Assembly (NCBI RefSeq): GCF_035978755.1 | Contig: NZ_CP108414.1 | Location: forward strand, 6,696,001 to 6,760,000 | Source: Streptomyces sp. NBC_01298 | Lineage (GTDB): Bacteria; Actinomycetota; Actinomycetes; Streptomycetales; Streptomycetaceae | Direction: 5' to 3' | DNA length: 64,000 nt | Shown here: piece by piece, positions 8,268 to 16,395 of the stretch | Layout: every line of letters starts with the position of its first letter | How positions within the stretch are numbered: position 1 is the stretch's first letter | Position numbers and translations under genes: made by a program | Notes under the pieces: model-generated | What the model saw: the letters and a program-made list of their open reading frames with translations, nothing else | What the model was told of the DNA's origin: nothing | Databases searched by the model: none

Positions 8268-8762
8268 ATGGCAACAGGCAGCGGCGGTCCGGATGGGCAC
8301 ACGGTCTTCCGGCAGTACCTGGACGCCGTCGGCCTCCAGGGGCTGGCCAGCGCCGAGGCGGCCGGTCTGCACACCTCCGAGTGGTACGCCCTCAGCCTCA
8401 TCACCCTGGAGGGGGGCCTGTCCTCTGGCGAGCTCGCCACCCGCACCGGGCTCACCACGGGCGCGACGACCCGGCTCATCGACCGCCTGGAACGGGCCGG
8501 TTACGCCCGCCGCGCCGCCGATCCGGGGGACCGGCGCCGGGTCATCGTGGAGCCCGTGGCGGACGCCTTGGACCGGGTCGAGGACGCGGTCGCACCGGCC
8601 CGGCGGCACATCGCCGCCGTGATCGGCTCCTACACCCCGGAGCAGCAGGCCCTGCTCTTCGACTACTTCGCCCGCGCCGCGCCCGCCTTCCGCGCGGCCA
8701 CGGAGGAGATCCGCGGGGCCGGCGCCCCGCGCCGGAGCAAGAGCCGCCCCGCGGCGGAGTAG
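8268..8762 (+). CDS. MarR-family transcriptional regulator
   Basis: 164 residues with a winged helix typical of MarR: LEGGLSSGELATRTGLTTGA followed by TTRLIDRLERAGYARRAADP and the wing DRRRVIVEP. The dimerisation helices flank it. The ATG at 8268 follows AGGAGG at good spacing. Upstream palindromes built on TGCAGAT make it a likely autorepressor that also controls the divergent SnoaL-like gene. The C-terminus is basic (RRSKSRPAAE). Ligand unknown. Confidence 0.9.
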   Translation: MATGSGGPDGHTVFRQYLDAVGLQGLASAEAAGLHTSEWYALSLITLEGGLSSGELATRTGLTTGATTRLIDRLERAGYARRAADPGDRRRVIVEPVADALDRVEDAVAPARRHIAAVIGSYTPEQQALLFDYFARAAPAFRAATEEIRGAGAPRRSKSRPAAE

Positions 8763-8881
8763 GAGGGCGAGGGGGGCGGGGGAGCCCGTGCGCGGAGCGG
8801 TGCGGCCGTCCCGTCAACAGGTGACCGCGGGCTCTCGTGCCTCTGCGTCAACCCCCGGGCCTTCTGGTAACAGTGGGTCAC

Positions 8882-10327
8882 ATGCTCCCCTCCCACATGA
8901 TGTTGAGCTGCCTCCTGGGTGCCGCGCTGCTCGCTCCCGTCCCGCTCGGGGCCGCCGAGGGCCCCACCGCCGGGCGGGCCGGCGCCGACGGCCGCACCGT
9001 CGACTACCGCGGGCTGCGCCTCACCGTCCCCGCCGACTGGCGGGTCGTCGACCTCGACCGCACCCCCGACGCCTGCCTGCGCCTCGACCTGCCCACCCTC
9101 TACCTCGGGCACGCGGGCGGCCAGGGCGAATGCGCGGCCGCCCGCGCCGCGGCCCCGCGCTCCGACACCCTGCACCTGGAGCCGCTCGACGGGGCCCCGC
9201 CGCGCGCCGACATCCCCACCGTCGGAGGTGACGAGGGGGACCCGCTGCCCAAGGTCCGGGGCGACAGCAACGAGATCCGCTACGCCCTGCGCCGCGCCGG
9301 GGTGATGGCCACCGTCTCCTACGGGTCCACCCCCGAGGCCGTCCGCGCCGTCCTCACCCGGGCCCGCGCCCTCACACCCCCGGCCGCCCCCGGTCCGGTC
9401 TCCGTCGATCCCGTCGGCGTGGTCGGCGGGGGTCCCCGTACGACCGTCCAGGCGCCCTTCACCGGCGAGGGGTTCGACGCCTGTACCGCCCCCACCCAGC
9501 GCACCATGGACGCCTGGCGGGCCGACTCGCCCTTCGGCGCCGTCGGCGTCTACATCGGCGGCCGCGCCCGCGCCTGCGCCCAGCCGCAGCTCACCGCCGG
9601 ATGGGTGAGCCGGCAGGCCGCGGCGGGCTGGCACCTCATGCCGATCTGGGTGGGGCCCCAGCCCTGGAACAGCTCCTCCACGGGGCTCTCCACCGACGCC
9701 TCGGAAGCCAACGAGCAGGGCCGGGCCGAGGCCGAGGGCGCGGCCCACGCCGCCGCGGCGCTGGGCATGGCCGAGGGCACGGTCCTCTACAACGACCTGG
9801 AGAACTACACGGACCGGGCCACCTGGGACGCCCCGGTCGTCGCCTATCTCACCGCCTGGACGGTCCGCCTGCACGAACTGGGCTACGGGGCCGCCGCCTA
9901 CGTCTCCGCGAGCTCCGGGGCCAAGGCGCTGAGCGCCCACTTCGCCCAGGCCCCCGACGCCATGCCCGACGTGCTGTGGGTGGCCCGCTGGAACGGCGCG
10001 GCCTCGGTCACCGACGCCGACATGGGACTCCCGGCCGGGACCGAGCAGTGGACGGGGGGCCGCCGCGCCCACCAGTTCCGGGGAGACCACGACGCCACGT
10101 ACGGGGACGTGAGCCTCAACATCGACCGGAGCTGGCTGGACGTCGGCGCCCAGACCCCGGCGGGGGCACCTGCCAAGGCCCCGAAGGGTCCGAAGGGTCC
10201 GAAGGCACCTGGCAAGACCAAGAAGGCTCCCGCCAAGGTCCCGGCCAAGTCCCCGGCCAAGGCCCCCGCCAAGGCGCCGGCCAAGACCCCGGCGGTCCTC
10301 CCGGCGCAGTCCCCGGCCAGGGTCTAG
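8882..10327 (+). CDS. Secreted DUF1906 (Rv2525c-like, glycoside-hydrolase-like) protein with Lys/Pro/Ala tail
   Basis: The start is placed at ATG 8882 because it gives a clean signal peptide (MMLSCLLGAALLAPVPLGAA); the frame is open back to GTG 8837. An N-terminal region of about 170 residues is followed by a DUF1906 TIM-barrel-like domain: GFDACTAPTQRTMDAW, FGAVGVYIGG, GWHLMPIWVGPQ, acidic LYNDLENY and the C-terminal HQFRGDHD. This domain resembles lysozyme-type glycoside hydrolases and occurs in secreted actinobacterial proteins. The last 60 residues are a basic, repetitive K-A-P tail that could bind wall polymers. Enzymatic activity is unproven for the family. Confidence 0.8.
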   Translation: MLPSHMMLSCLLGAALLAPVPLGAAEGPTAGRAGADGRTVDYRGLRLTVPADWRVVDLDRTPDACLRLDLPTLYLGHAGGQGECAAARAAAPRSDTLHLEPLDGAPPRADIPTVGGDEGDPLPKVRGDSNEIRYALRRAGVMATVSYGSTPEAVRAVLTRARALTPPAAPGPVSVDPVGVVGGGPRTTVQAPFTGEGFDACTAPTQRTMDAWRADSPFGAVGVYIGGRARACAQPQLTAGWVSRQAAAGWHLMPIWVGPQPWNSSSTGLSTDASEANEQGRAEAEGAAHAAAALGMAEGTVLYNDLENYTDRATWDAPVVAYLTAWTVRLHELGYGAAAYVSASSGAKALSAHFAQAPDAMPDVLWVARWNGAASVTDADMGLPAGTEQWTGGRRAHQFRGDHDATYGDVSLNIDRSWLDVGAQTPAGAPAKAPKGPKGPKAPGKTKKAPAKVPAKSPAKAPAKAPAKTPAVLPAQSPARV

Positions 10328-10333
10328 CCCCGC

Positions 10334-10855
10334 TCAGCCCGCCGAGGGCTCCTCGCGGGTCGGCTCGTCGTCATTGCCCCGGCGCAGGGTGCGCAGTCCG
10401 TGCTCCGGGGTCCACGAGCGGACCACCAGGTCGTCGCCCTCGACCCCGACGTGCACCACCTCGGTCAGCTCGGCGCGGAACAGGTCGAAGGGGTGCGGGG
10501 TGTCGTTCTCCTCGGCCTCCTCCGCGTACCGGTGGAGCTCGGGCTGTTCCACGATCTCCACCGCGCGTCCGGCGATCCGCACGTCCCCGTCGGGCATCGC
10601 CTCGTCCGCGCCCGGGTTGGTGTGCAGGGCGAAGCGGGGGTCGCGCCGCAGATCTTTCCCCTTCATCGAGCCCGGCATCATGCCCAGCCACAGCTCGCCG
10701 CCGCGGATCTCGACGTTCAGTCCGGTCGCGCGCGGGGAGCCGTCCTTGCGCAGGGTCGCCAGGACGTGGTGCGGGAACTGTGCGAAGCGGGCCTGGACGG
10801 CCCCCGCGAATTCCGGTTCCGCCTTTTCGAATACGGCCCAGTTGTTCGTTGTCAT
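10334..10855 (-). CDS. Pyridoxamine-5'-phosphate-oxidase-like flavin/F420-binding protein
   Basis: 173 residues with the split beta-barrel signature: VQARFAQFPHHVLATLRKDG, SPRATGLNVEIRGGELWLG and the phosphate-binding KGKDLRRDPRFALHTNPG. These small proteins bind FMN or F420 and reduce or sense small molecules. The C-terminus adds an acidic stretch. The start ATG at 10855 is part of ATGA, which may be the target sequence of the IscB element immediately upstream; the leader of this gene may therefore be element-derived. Substrate unknown. Confidence 0.8.
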   Translation of the reverse strand: MTTNNWAVFEKAEPEFAGAVQARFAQFPHHVLATLRKDGSPRATGLNVEIRGGELWLGMMPGSMKGKDLRRDPRFALHTNPGADEAMPDGDVRIAGRAVEIVEQPELHRYAEEAEENDTPHPFDLFRAELTEVVHVGVEGDDLVVRSWTPEHGLRTLRRGNDDEPTREEPSAG

Positions 10856-10874
10856 CGGACTTCTTTCGTGGATA

Positions 10875-10894
10875 CCCCCTGCTTTAGCTGGGGG
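10875..10894. other. Right-end hairpin of the IscB element
   Basis: CCCCCTGCTTTAGCTGGGGG folds into a stem with TTTA loop and one T-T mismatch. A hairpin at this place, after the end of the nuclease gene, is typical of IS200/IS605-group ends. It may also terminate iscB transcription. Confidence 0.6.
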
Positions 10895-10958
10895 AGCAAG
10901 TGGATCGTTGGGCCGGAGGTGCGGAATGCCGGGGTCTCTTCGCTTTTGCCGGTGGCTG

Positions 10959-12503
10959 TCAGATGGCAACGGTGTGGCCTTCAGGGCGGGTGGTGTAGGC
11001 GTAGCCGTCGGCTCGTTGGAGGAGGCGGAAGTGTTTGCGTCCGATGCCCTGGATGAGGCCGTGGGCGGTTTTGATGTTGAAGCGGCCGGTGGCTCGGACG
11101 GCGATCCGTCCCGTGTGGGTGCCGTTCTTCTTGCCGGTGGGGACGACGGCGCGCGCGAGGTCTCCGGTCTGGTAGCCGAAGAACTGCTTCTGCCTGGGTA
11201 GCCGCAGGCGGGGGAAGCCGTACTTGTCGGTGCGGGTACGGGCGTACGTGCCGCGCCCGGTTGCGGCAACGGCAAGAATGTGGGTCGGGGTTCGGGTGAC
11301 GGCATTGAGGTAGCCGACGCACAGGGCGTCCAGCGTATGGGTCTTTGGAGTAGCGGTCCGCTGCCGGTTCCATTTCGTGCGGCCGCCCGATGCGGTGCAC
11401 ACCGAGGGGAACGCGGCGTCGAGGGCGCGCCAGAGCGCCCAACGGGTCGCGTTGACGGCTGCAGCGTCGCGCAGGGGGGCTTTGGCTTGGGCGAGGATGC
11501 GGGCCAGCTGGCGCGGGGATTCCTTGAGGAAGTCTTCGACGGGCTGGTTGGACTTCTTCTCGTTGCAGGGGATGCAGGCGGTGCACAGGTTGGAGATGCG
11601 GTCGCTGCCGCCGCGTGAGCGGGGGTGGATGTGGTCGATGTTGAGGGGGATTCCGGTGGCGCCGCAGTAGGCGCAGGCCCTCTTCCATTTGGCGAGGAGG
11701 TATTCGCGGACTTCTGTGCCGTGAAGGGTGCCGTGCTGGTACTCGGCCCCCTCCAGAGGTCCGCCGTGGGACATGGCGTGGGTATCGAACACGTTCCGTT
11801 CCACGTGCACCACACGGACGGGTGCCCAGCGTGCTAGCCGGGTGGTCCACGACATGGTGGTGTCCACACGGTGACGCAGCGACGGGGCCAGCCAGCCCTT
11901 GGGGCGGGTGCGGTTGGAGAAGCGGGGCGCGCGGTAGCGCAGGTTGCGGGTGCGCCTGCCACGTCGGTAGGCGGCACGAGCGGTGAGCTTGTCCCGGATC
12001 ACGCCGCCCCGGTGTGCGAGCTCGACCGCGTACAGGCCACGGCGCTCTCCGTCCTTCGCGGTGAACACGGCGATTCCGGTGTGCTTGGAGCCGGGGTCGA
12101 TCCCGACTTCCACACCGTCCACCTGCGATGCGCAGACCGTGCGGTCTTTGAGTCGGATCACGAATGGGGTGTGCCGGGCCACGACAGCCCGGCCCTGCTT
12201 GAGGAGCTTGCGGGCTCTCGCGGGGCTGGAGGGTTGGAGCGGTGTGCCGTGCTTGTCCAGGACGAACACGACGGGGTGGCCTTCACGGGCCTTCTCCCCA
12301 ACCAGAAGGTTGGGGGTGACGCCGCCGATGCCGGGTGAGGCATGGGCGGTCTCCCCTCGCACATGTACTGCGCCGGGTGCCTTGCGGCCTTCGAGTCCCG
12401 TTTCGTCCCCGATCCGGGGGGTGTCTGCTGACTCGAATTCCAGAGCCATCTGCTGAGGAAGCACAGGTGGGTGGGTCTTCCGTCCTACGCGGTACGTAGC
12501 CAA
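10959..12503 (-). CDS. iscB: RNA-guided HNH/RuvC endonuclease IscB
   Basis: All IscB landmarks are present in order: the N-terminal PLMP/RRXRR region (VVFVLDKHGTPLQPSSPARA, KLLKQGRAVV), RuvC-I with its aspartate (VGIDPGSKHTGIAVF), an arginine-rich bridge helix (RRGRRTRNLRYRAPRF), RuvC-II glutamate (VVHVERNVFDTHAM), a zinc-finger HNH (CAYCGATGIPLNIDHIHPRS with a second CxxC at CTACIPCN) and RuvC-III (KTHTLDALCVG). No catalytic residue looks lost. The frame is open to ATG 12503, but typical IscB proteins begin about where VVFVLDK starts (codons near 12275-12270); GTG 12272 is a plausible true start, and the preceding 76 codons may be omega-RNA rather than protein. Family members cleave DNA with a guide from their omega-RNA and are the ancestors of Cas9. 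Confidence 0.93.
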   Translation of the reverse strand: MATYRVGRKTHPPVLPQQMALEFESADTPRIGDETGLEGRKAPGAVHVRGETAHASPGIGGVTPNLLVGEKAREGHPVVFVLDKHGTPLQPSSPARARKLLKQGRAVVARHTPFVIRLKDRTVCASQVDGVEVGIDPGSKHTGIAVFTAKDGERRGLYAVELAHRGGVIRDKLTARAAYRRGRRTRNLRYRAPRFSNRTRPKGWLAPSLRHRVDTTMSWTTRLARWAPVRVVHVERNVFDTHAMSHGGPLEGAEYQHGTLHGTEVREYLLAKWKRACAYCGATGIPLNIDHIHPRSRGGSDRISNLCTACIPCNEKKSNQPVEDFLKESPRQLARILAQAKAPLRDAAAVNATRWALWRALDAAFPSVCTASGGRTKWNRQRTATPKTHTLDALCVGYLNAVTRTPTHILAVAATGRGTYARTRTDKYGFPRLRLPRQKQFFGYQTGDLARAVVPTGKKNGTHTGRIAVRATGRFNIKTAHGLIQGIGRKHFRLLQRADGYAYTTRPEGHTVAI

Positions 12504-12600
12504 CTTCGTTCACCTCCACATACGTGTGTTGGCTGGTGCTGGTAACGGCGGCCAACAGCCGGCGTGGCTGACAGCCCCCTCCTACAGGAGGGAGATCCCG
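12276..12600 (-). ncRNA. Putative omega-RNA (HEARO RNA) of the IscB element
   Basis: In IscB loci the guide RNA lies directly upstream of the gene on the same strand. Here that interval is rich in local hairpins when read on the reverse strand: CCCTCC-TGTA-GGAGGG (12577-12592), a CCCCG/CGGGG stem near 12410-12421, and CCCCAACC-TTCT-GGTTGGGG near 12296-12315, just before the likely iscB start. The region corresponding to the extra N-terminal codons reads poorly as protein. Boundaries are estimates; the guide would lie at the 5' end, next to the left end of the element. Confidence 0.55.
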
Positions 12601-12608
12601 TTACGCGT

Positions 12609-12640
12609 CCATCAAAGCGTGAGACACCGCCATCAAAGCG
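12609..12640 (+). repeat. Direct repeat CCATCAAAGCG at the left flank of the IscB element
   Basis: Two exact 11-bp copies start at 12609 and 12630, a period of 21 bases. They lie between the left-end hairpin and the stop of the VWA gene, where the guide-encoding flank of the omega-RNA would be. Confidence 0.7.
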
Positions 12641-12661
12641 CGAGCCACTGACAATCGCGGA

Positions 12662-13390
12662 TCAGGCGCGCACGATTCCCGCCGCCCGGGCCGCCGCGAG
12701 CCACCCGGGGAACTCCCCGACCAGCCGGTCGTACAGTTCCGGGTCCGCGACCGTGCGCGGGCCGGGGCCGGCGTGGAAGTAGCCCGCGTTGTCCACCACC
12801 CGCTTCTGCGGGACGGGCAGTTCGTCCAGCCGCCGCAGGAAGTCGAACTGCGAGCTGCGGGTGTTGCCGAAGCCGACGAACTGCCAGAAGAGCGGTAGCC
12901 GGGCCGCCTTGCACAGGTACTTCTCGGCGGCGAGCTTGTTGATCGGACCGCCGTCGGTCTGGAAGACCACGAGCGCGGGGAGGGCGGACCCCGAGTCCAG
13001 GTAGTGGTCGATCACGGCGTCCATCGCCGCGTGGTAGGCCGTCTTGCCCATGTGGCCGAGGCCGGCGGCGATCGCGGTGACCCGCCCCTCGTGGCCGGCC
13101 AGGGAGATCTCCTCGACCGCGTCCACCTCGGTGGAGAAGAACACGACCGGCACGCGGGCGTCGTCGTCCAGGTGCGCGGAGAGCCCCAGCACCCGGTCGG
13201 CGAGGGCCTGCACGCTGCCGTCCTCGTAGTACGGGCGCATGGAGCCCGAGTAGTCGAGCACCAGGTAGACGGCGGCCCGCCCGCCCTCCAGGCCGTGGTT
13301 GCGGAGCGAGGTCCCGGCGCTCTTGTACAGGCTCACCAGCGCCGGGGCGGTCTCTTCGATCTTCCGGAGGTCTATCGCGCTGCCCGTCAT
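12662..13390 (-). CDS. VWA-domain protein (TerF-like C-terminal type)
   Basis: 242 residues dominated by a von Willebrand factor A fold. The MIDAS motif DYSGSM sits in YLVLDYSGSMRPYYEDGSVQ, with later metal-site elements GKTAYHAAMDAVIDHYL and FQTDGGPINK. The N-terminal helix (IDLRKIEETAPALVSLYKSAG) and overall form resemble the vWA part of TerF-like tellurium-resistance-associated proteins of Streptomyces, which are cytoplasmic. No ter genes adjoin it. Its 3' end abuts the IscB element; its 5' end is free-standing, about 50 bp from the acyl-CoA dehydrogenase stop. Confidence 0.85.
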   Translation of the reverse strand: MTGSAIDLRKIEETAPALVSLYKSAGTSLRNHGLEGGRAAVYLVLDYSGSMRPYYEDGSVQALADRVLGLSAHLDDDARVPVVFFSTEVDAVEEISLAGHEGRVTAIAAGLGHMGKTAYHAAMDAVIDHYLDSGSALPALVVFQTDGGPINKLAAEKYLCKAARLPLFWQFVGFGNTRSSQFDFLRRLDELPVPQKRVVDNAGYFHAGPGPRTVADPELYDRLVGEFPGWLAAARAAGIVRA

Positions 13391-13441
13391 GGGGCCGAGC
13401 GTACGACAGCCCGCGCCACCCGGGCCCCGGCCGTCGGCGCG

Positions 13442-14611
13442 TCACCCGGTCGGGAGGAACCCCAGCCGCCCCGCCAGCCGTTCACGGTGTGCGGCGGGGG
13501 AGCCGAAGAGCCGGGCCGAGCCGTGGGCCCGCTTGAAGTACTCGTGCGCCTCGTGCTCCCAGGTGATGCCGATGCCGCCGTGCAGCTGGATCATCTCGCC
13601 CGCCACGTACGCGTACGCCTCCGAGCAGGCCGACTTGGCGGCGGCCGCCAGGTCCGGGGCCGCGTCGGCGGCCGCCGCCGCGAGGGCCAGTGAGCGGGCG
13701 CCCTCCACCGCGGTGTGCAGGTCGGCGAGCCGGTGCTTGACCGCCTGGAAGGAGCCGATGGGCCGCCCGAACTGCACCCGCTCCTTCGCGTACCGGACCG
13801 TCACCTCCAGCGCCCGCGCGGCCGCCCCCGCCTGCTCGGCGGCGAGCGCCGTGCAAGCCAGGTCCCGGACTCGGGCGAGGACCCCGGCGCCGTCAGCCGA
13901 GAGCAGCCGGGCCGGGGTCCGGTCCAGGGTGAGCTCCGCGAGGGGCCGGGTGCGGTCCATCGTGGACCGTACGGTGAAGGCCGCCGGCGCGGCGAGGAGT
14001 TCGAACAGGCCGAGCCGGCCCTGGCCGGGCTCGGCACCGGGTCCGCGGGCGGTGCCCGGGGCCGGGGCCGTCCTGGCGAAGGCCAGCAGCAGGGTCGGCT
14101 CCGCCGGGCCGGCCAGGACGTACCGCTTGGTGCCCGTGAGGACCCAGCCGGAGCCCGCCGGCTCGGCCCGGGCCGTGAGCTCGTGGGCCTCCCAGCTCCC
14201 CCGAGGGCCGCCGGACCCGGCTCCCGTGCCGGACCCGCCGCCCGCCCGCGGGCCCGCGCCGGCCGGGGTCTCCGCCCAGGCCAGGGCCCCCACGGCCGTG
14301 CCCTCCGCCAGGTGCGGCAGGTGCTTCGCGCAGGCTTCGCGGTCGCCGGACGCGAGCAGGGCCGCCACCGTCAGCACCGCCGAACCCAGGTACGGTACGG
14401 GGCTCAGCGCGCGCCCCAGTTCCGCCATGACCACCCCGACCTCGGCCGGCCCGCAGCCCAGCCCGCCGTACTCCTCGGGGACCGCCAGCGCGGCCGCGCC
14501 GATCTGCGCCGTCAGCGGAGCCCAGGCCGTGTGGCCGGGGTGGCGCGCCAGGACGGCCCGTACCGCGCCCCGGAGTTCCTCCTGTTCGCCGGTCGGCTGT
14601 AGCGGCCTCAT
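13442..14611 (-). CDS. Acyl-CoA dehydrogenase of the steroid C/D-ring (HIP) pathway, FadE-type subunit
   Basis: 389 residues with an N-terminal ACAD helical domain (ALAVPEEYGGLGCGPAEVGV), a beta-domain and a C-terminal flavin-binding domain (YAKERVQFGRPIGSFQAVKH, LHGGIGITWEHEAHEYFKRA). A Gly/Ser/Pro-rich insertion of about 18 residues near position 120 looks like a later expansion. The start ATGA overlaps the fadD3 stop, so it is co-transcribed with and made downstream of fadD3. By context it serves HIP-CoA breakdown, perhaps in the role of mycobacterial FadE33; the exact substrate and partner are inferred. Confidence 0.82.
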   Translation of the reverse strand: MRPLQPTGEQEELRGAVRAVLARHPGHTAWAPLTAQIGAAALAVPEEYGGLGCGPAEVGVVMAELGRALSPVPYLGSAVLTVAALLASGDREACAKHLPHLAEGTAVGALAWAETPAGAGPRAGGGSGTGAGSGGPRGSWEAHELTARAEPAGSGWVLTGTKRYVLAGPAEPTLLLAFARTAPAPGTARGPGAEPGQGRLGLFELLAAPAAFTVRSTMDRTRPLAELTLDRTPARLLSADGAGVLARVRDLACTALAAEQAGAAARALEVTVRYAKERVQFGRPIGSFQAVKHRLADLHTAVEGARSLALAAAAADAAPDLAAAAKSACSEAYAYVAGEMIQLHGGIGITWEHEAHEYFKRAHGSARLFGSPAAHRERLAGRLGFLPTG

Positions 14612-16293
14612 GCCGACTCCCCTCGCGCCGTGCGGCGCAGCTCCGTCTTCAGCAGTTTGCCGCCCGCGTTGCGCGGGAGCTCCTCCAGCAGGGTGAACCG
14701 CCTCGGCACCTTGAAGTTGGCCAGCCGTTCCCGGGTCCAGGCGGTCAGCTCTTCGGAGGTGACCGGCCCGGTGGTGACGACGTAGGCCACTCCGACCTCG
14801 CCGAGCCGCTCGTCGGGGGCGCCGACGACCGCCGCGTCGGTGATGGCGGGGTGGGTCAGCAGCACGTTCTCCACCTCCGCCGGGTAGGCGTTGAAGCCGC
14901 CGACCACGTACATGTCCTTCAGCCGGTCGGTGATGGCGAGGTAGCCCCGCGCGTCGAGCACGCCGATGTCCCCGGTCCGCAGCCAGCCGCCGGGCAGCAC
15001 GGCTTCGGCGGTGCTCGCCGGGTCGTCCAGGTAGCCGGGGGTGACGTGGTAGCCGCGGACCTGCACCTCGCCCGGCTCCCCGGCGGGCAGGACCGCGCCG
15101 AGCGGGTCGGTGATCCGTACCTCGGTGTCCGGCAGCGGCCGGCCGACGGTGTGGGCGAGGGTCCAGGCGTCGGCGTCGGTGGGGCAGACGGACACGACCC
15201 CGCCGGACTCGGTGAGCCCGTACGCGGTGAACACGTCGGGCGCCCCCAGTGCGCCGCGGATCTCCTCGACGAGGGAGGTGGGCACCGAGGCGGCCCCGGT
15301 GCCGGCCAGGCGCAGTGCGGACAGGTCGTGGGCGGTCCGCGCCGGGTGGCGGATCAGGCCGTGGAAGACGGTCGGCGGGCCCATCAGGCAGGTCACGCGC
15401 TCGGCGGCCATGCGGTGCAGGATGCGGTCGGTGTCGTAGACCGCCTCGGGGAGCATGGTGACCCCGCGCAGCAGGCAGGCGAGCACCCCGGCCTTGTAGC
15501 CGAAGGTGTGGAAGAAGGGGTTCACCAGCAGGTACCGGTCGCCGGGGCGCAGGCCGACGAGGCCGGACCAGGAGGCGTAGAGCCGCAGGGTCTGGCCGTG
15601 GGTGGTCATGACGCCCTTGGAACGGCCGGTGGTGCCGGAGGTGTAGAGGATGTCGCTGAGGTCATCGGGGCGCACGGCGGCGGCGCGCGCGACCCGCTCG
15701 GCGTCGGGGACGGCCTCGCCGGCGCGCAGGTAGGCCTCCCAGGAGACACCCGCGCCTTCGTTCCCAGTGCCTTGGTCCCCCGGGCCCTCGTCCCCCGGGT
15801 CCTCGTCCTGCGCCCCGCGTCCCGCGTGCCCGTCGCGCAGGATCACCGTGGAGGCGAGCGCCCCGAGGTCCTCGCCGGAGGCGTGCAGGTCACGGGCGTA
15901 GTCGGTACCGAGGAACCCGCGCTCGGTGAGCAGTACGCGGGCCCCGCTGCGCCGGATGATGTCGGCGGCCTCGGCGGGCTTGTAGCGGGTGTTGACCGGT
16001 ACGAGGACCGCGCCGGCGCCGACGGCGCCCAGGGCGGCGGTGATCCACCGGCGGCTGTTGGGCGCCCAGATCGCGACCCGGTCGCCGGGGCGGACGCCGT
16101 GGGCGATGGCGGCGCGGGCTGCCGCGGAGATCTCGGCGGCGAGGCGGGCGAAGCTCCAGCGGACCTCTCCGTCGGCGAGCGCCTCGCGCTCCCCGTACGC
16201 GGCGGCGGCGTACTCGGGGAGCCGGGCGAGCGTGGCGGGCGGCTGCGGCAACGGCTGCGGCCGTGCCTCAGGCCGGGGCGGGGGTGGTGGCAT
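14608..16293 (-). CDS. fadD3: FadD3-like acyl-CoA synthetase (HIP-CoA ligase)
   Basis: 561 residues of the ANL superfamily. The P-loop is LYTSGTTGRSKGVMTTHG, the A5 motif FTAYGLTESGGVVS, A7 GGWLRTGDIGVLD, A8 ITDRLKDMYVVGGFNAYPAE and the catalytic Lys is in RNAGGKLLKTEL. FadD3 enzymes activate the propionate side chain of HIP, the bicyclic steroid remnant, to HIP-CoA, which starts ring C/D breakdown. Residues about 152-184 hold an unusual acidic Asp/Glu/Gly repeat insert. It leads a two-gene transcript with the FadE gene and is divergent from the flavin reductase. Assignment is supported by the many ipd genes in the window. Confidence 0.82.
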   Translation of the reverse strand: MPPPPPRPEARPQPLPQPPATLARLPEYAAAAYGEREALADGEVRWSFARLAAEISAAARAAIAHGVRPGDRVAIWAPNSRRWITAALGAVGAGAVLVPVNTRYKPAEAADIIRRSGARVLLTERGFLGTDYARDLHASGEDLGALASTVILRDGHAGRGAQDEDPGDEGPGDQGTGNEGAGVSWEAYLRAGEAVPDAERVARAAAVRPDDLSDILYTSGTTGRSKGVMTTHGQTLRLYASWSGLVGLRPGDRYLLVNPFFHTFGYKAGVLACLLRGVTMLPEAVYDTDRILHRMAAERVTCLMGPPTVFHGLIRHPARTAHDLSALRLAGTGAASVPTSLVEEIRGALGAPDVFTAYGLTESGGVVSVCPTDADAWTLAHTVGRPLPDTEVRITDPLGAVLPAGEPGEVQVRGYHVTPGYLDDPASTAEAVLPGGWLRTGDIGVLDARGYLAITDRLKDMYVVGGFNAYPAEVENVLLTHPAITDAAVVGAPDERLGEVGVAYVVTTGPVTSEELTAWTRERLANFKVPRRFTLLEELPRNAGGKLLKTELRRTARGESA

Positions 16294-16361
16294 CGGATCG
16301 GACCCTCCCTACTTGACGAGCGAGCGTGGGCGGTATCCAATCACAGGTGTTTCGGTTAGGC

Positions 16362-16380
16362 ATATACCTAGTAGAAATAA
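16362..16380. promoter_or_regulatory. Copy 1 of a shared 19-bp motif, fadD3/flavin reductase promoter
   Basis: ATATACCTAGTAGAAATAA matches GTATTCCTATTCGAAATAC at 17589-17607 in 14 of 19 positions. The sequence TAGGCATATACCTA just upstream is itself palindromic. Both copies are upstream of genes for a two-component flavin monooxygenase, with a PadR gene nearby, so this is a candidate PadR operator. Confidence 0.5.
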
Positions 16381-16395
16381 TCAGGGAGGGTTCTC

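Larger units (their letters stand above)
10870..12600 (-). mobile_element. IscB (HEARO/OMEGA-type) element lacking its own transposase
   Basis: A 1.7-kb insertion-like unit lies between the 3' end of the VWA gene and the 5' end of the flavin-binding gene, both on the same strand. It consists of a structured leader, iscB and a hairpin-rich right end (10875-10894). A left-end hairpin lies at 12577-12592. No TnpA gene is present, so movement would need a transposase in trans, or the element is immobile. Exact ends are not resolvable by eye. Confidence 0.6.

Noticed and set aside
12609..12640. CRISPR-like repeat
   Set aside because: Only two copies of 11 bp with a 10-bp spacer and no cas genes; better explained as element flank.
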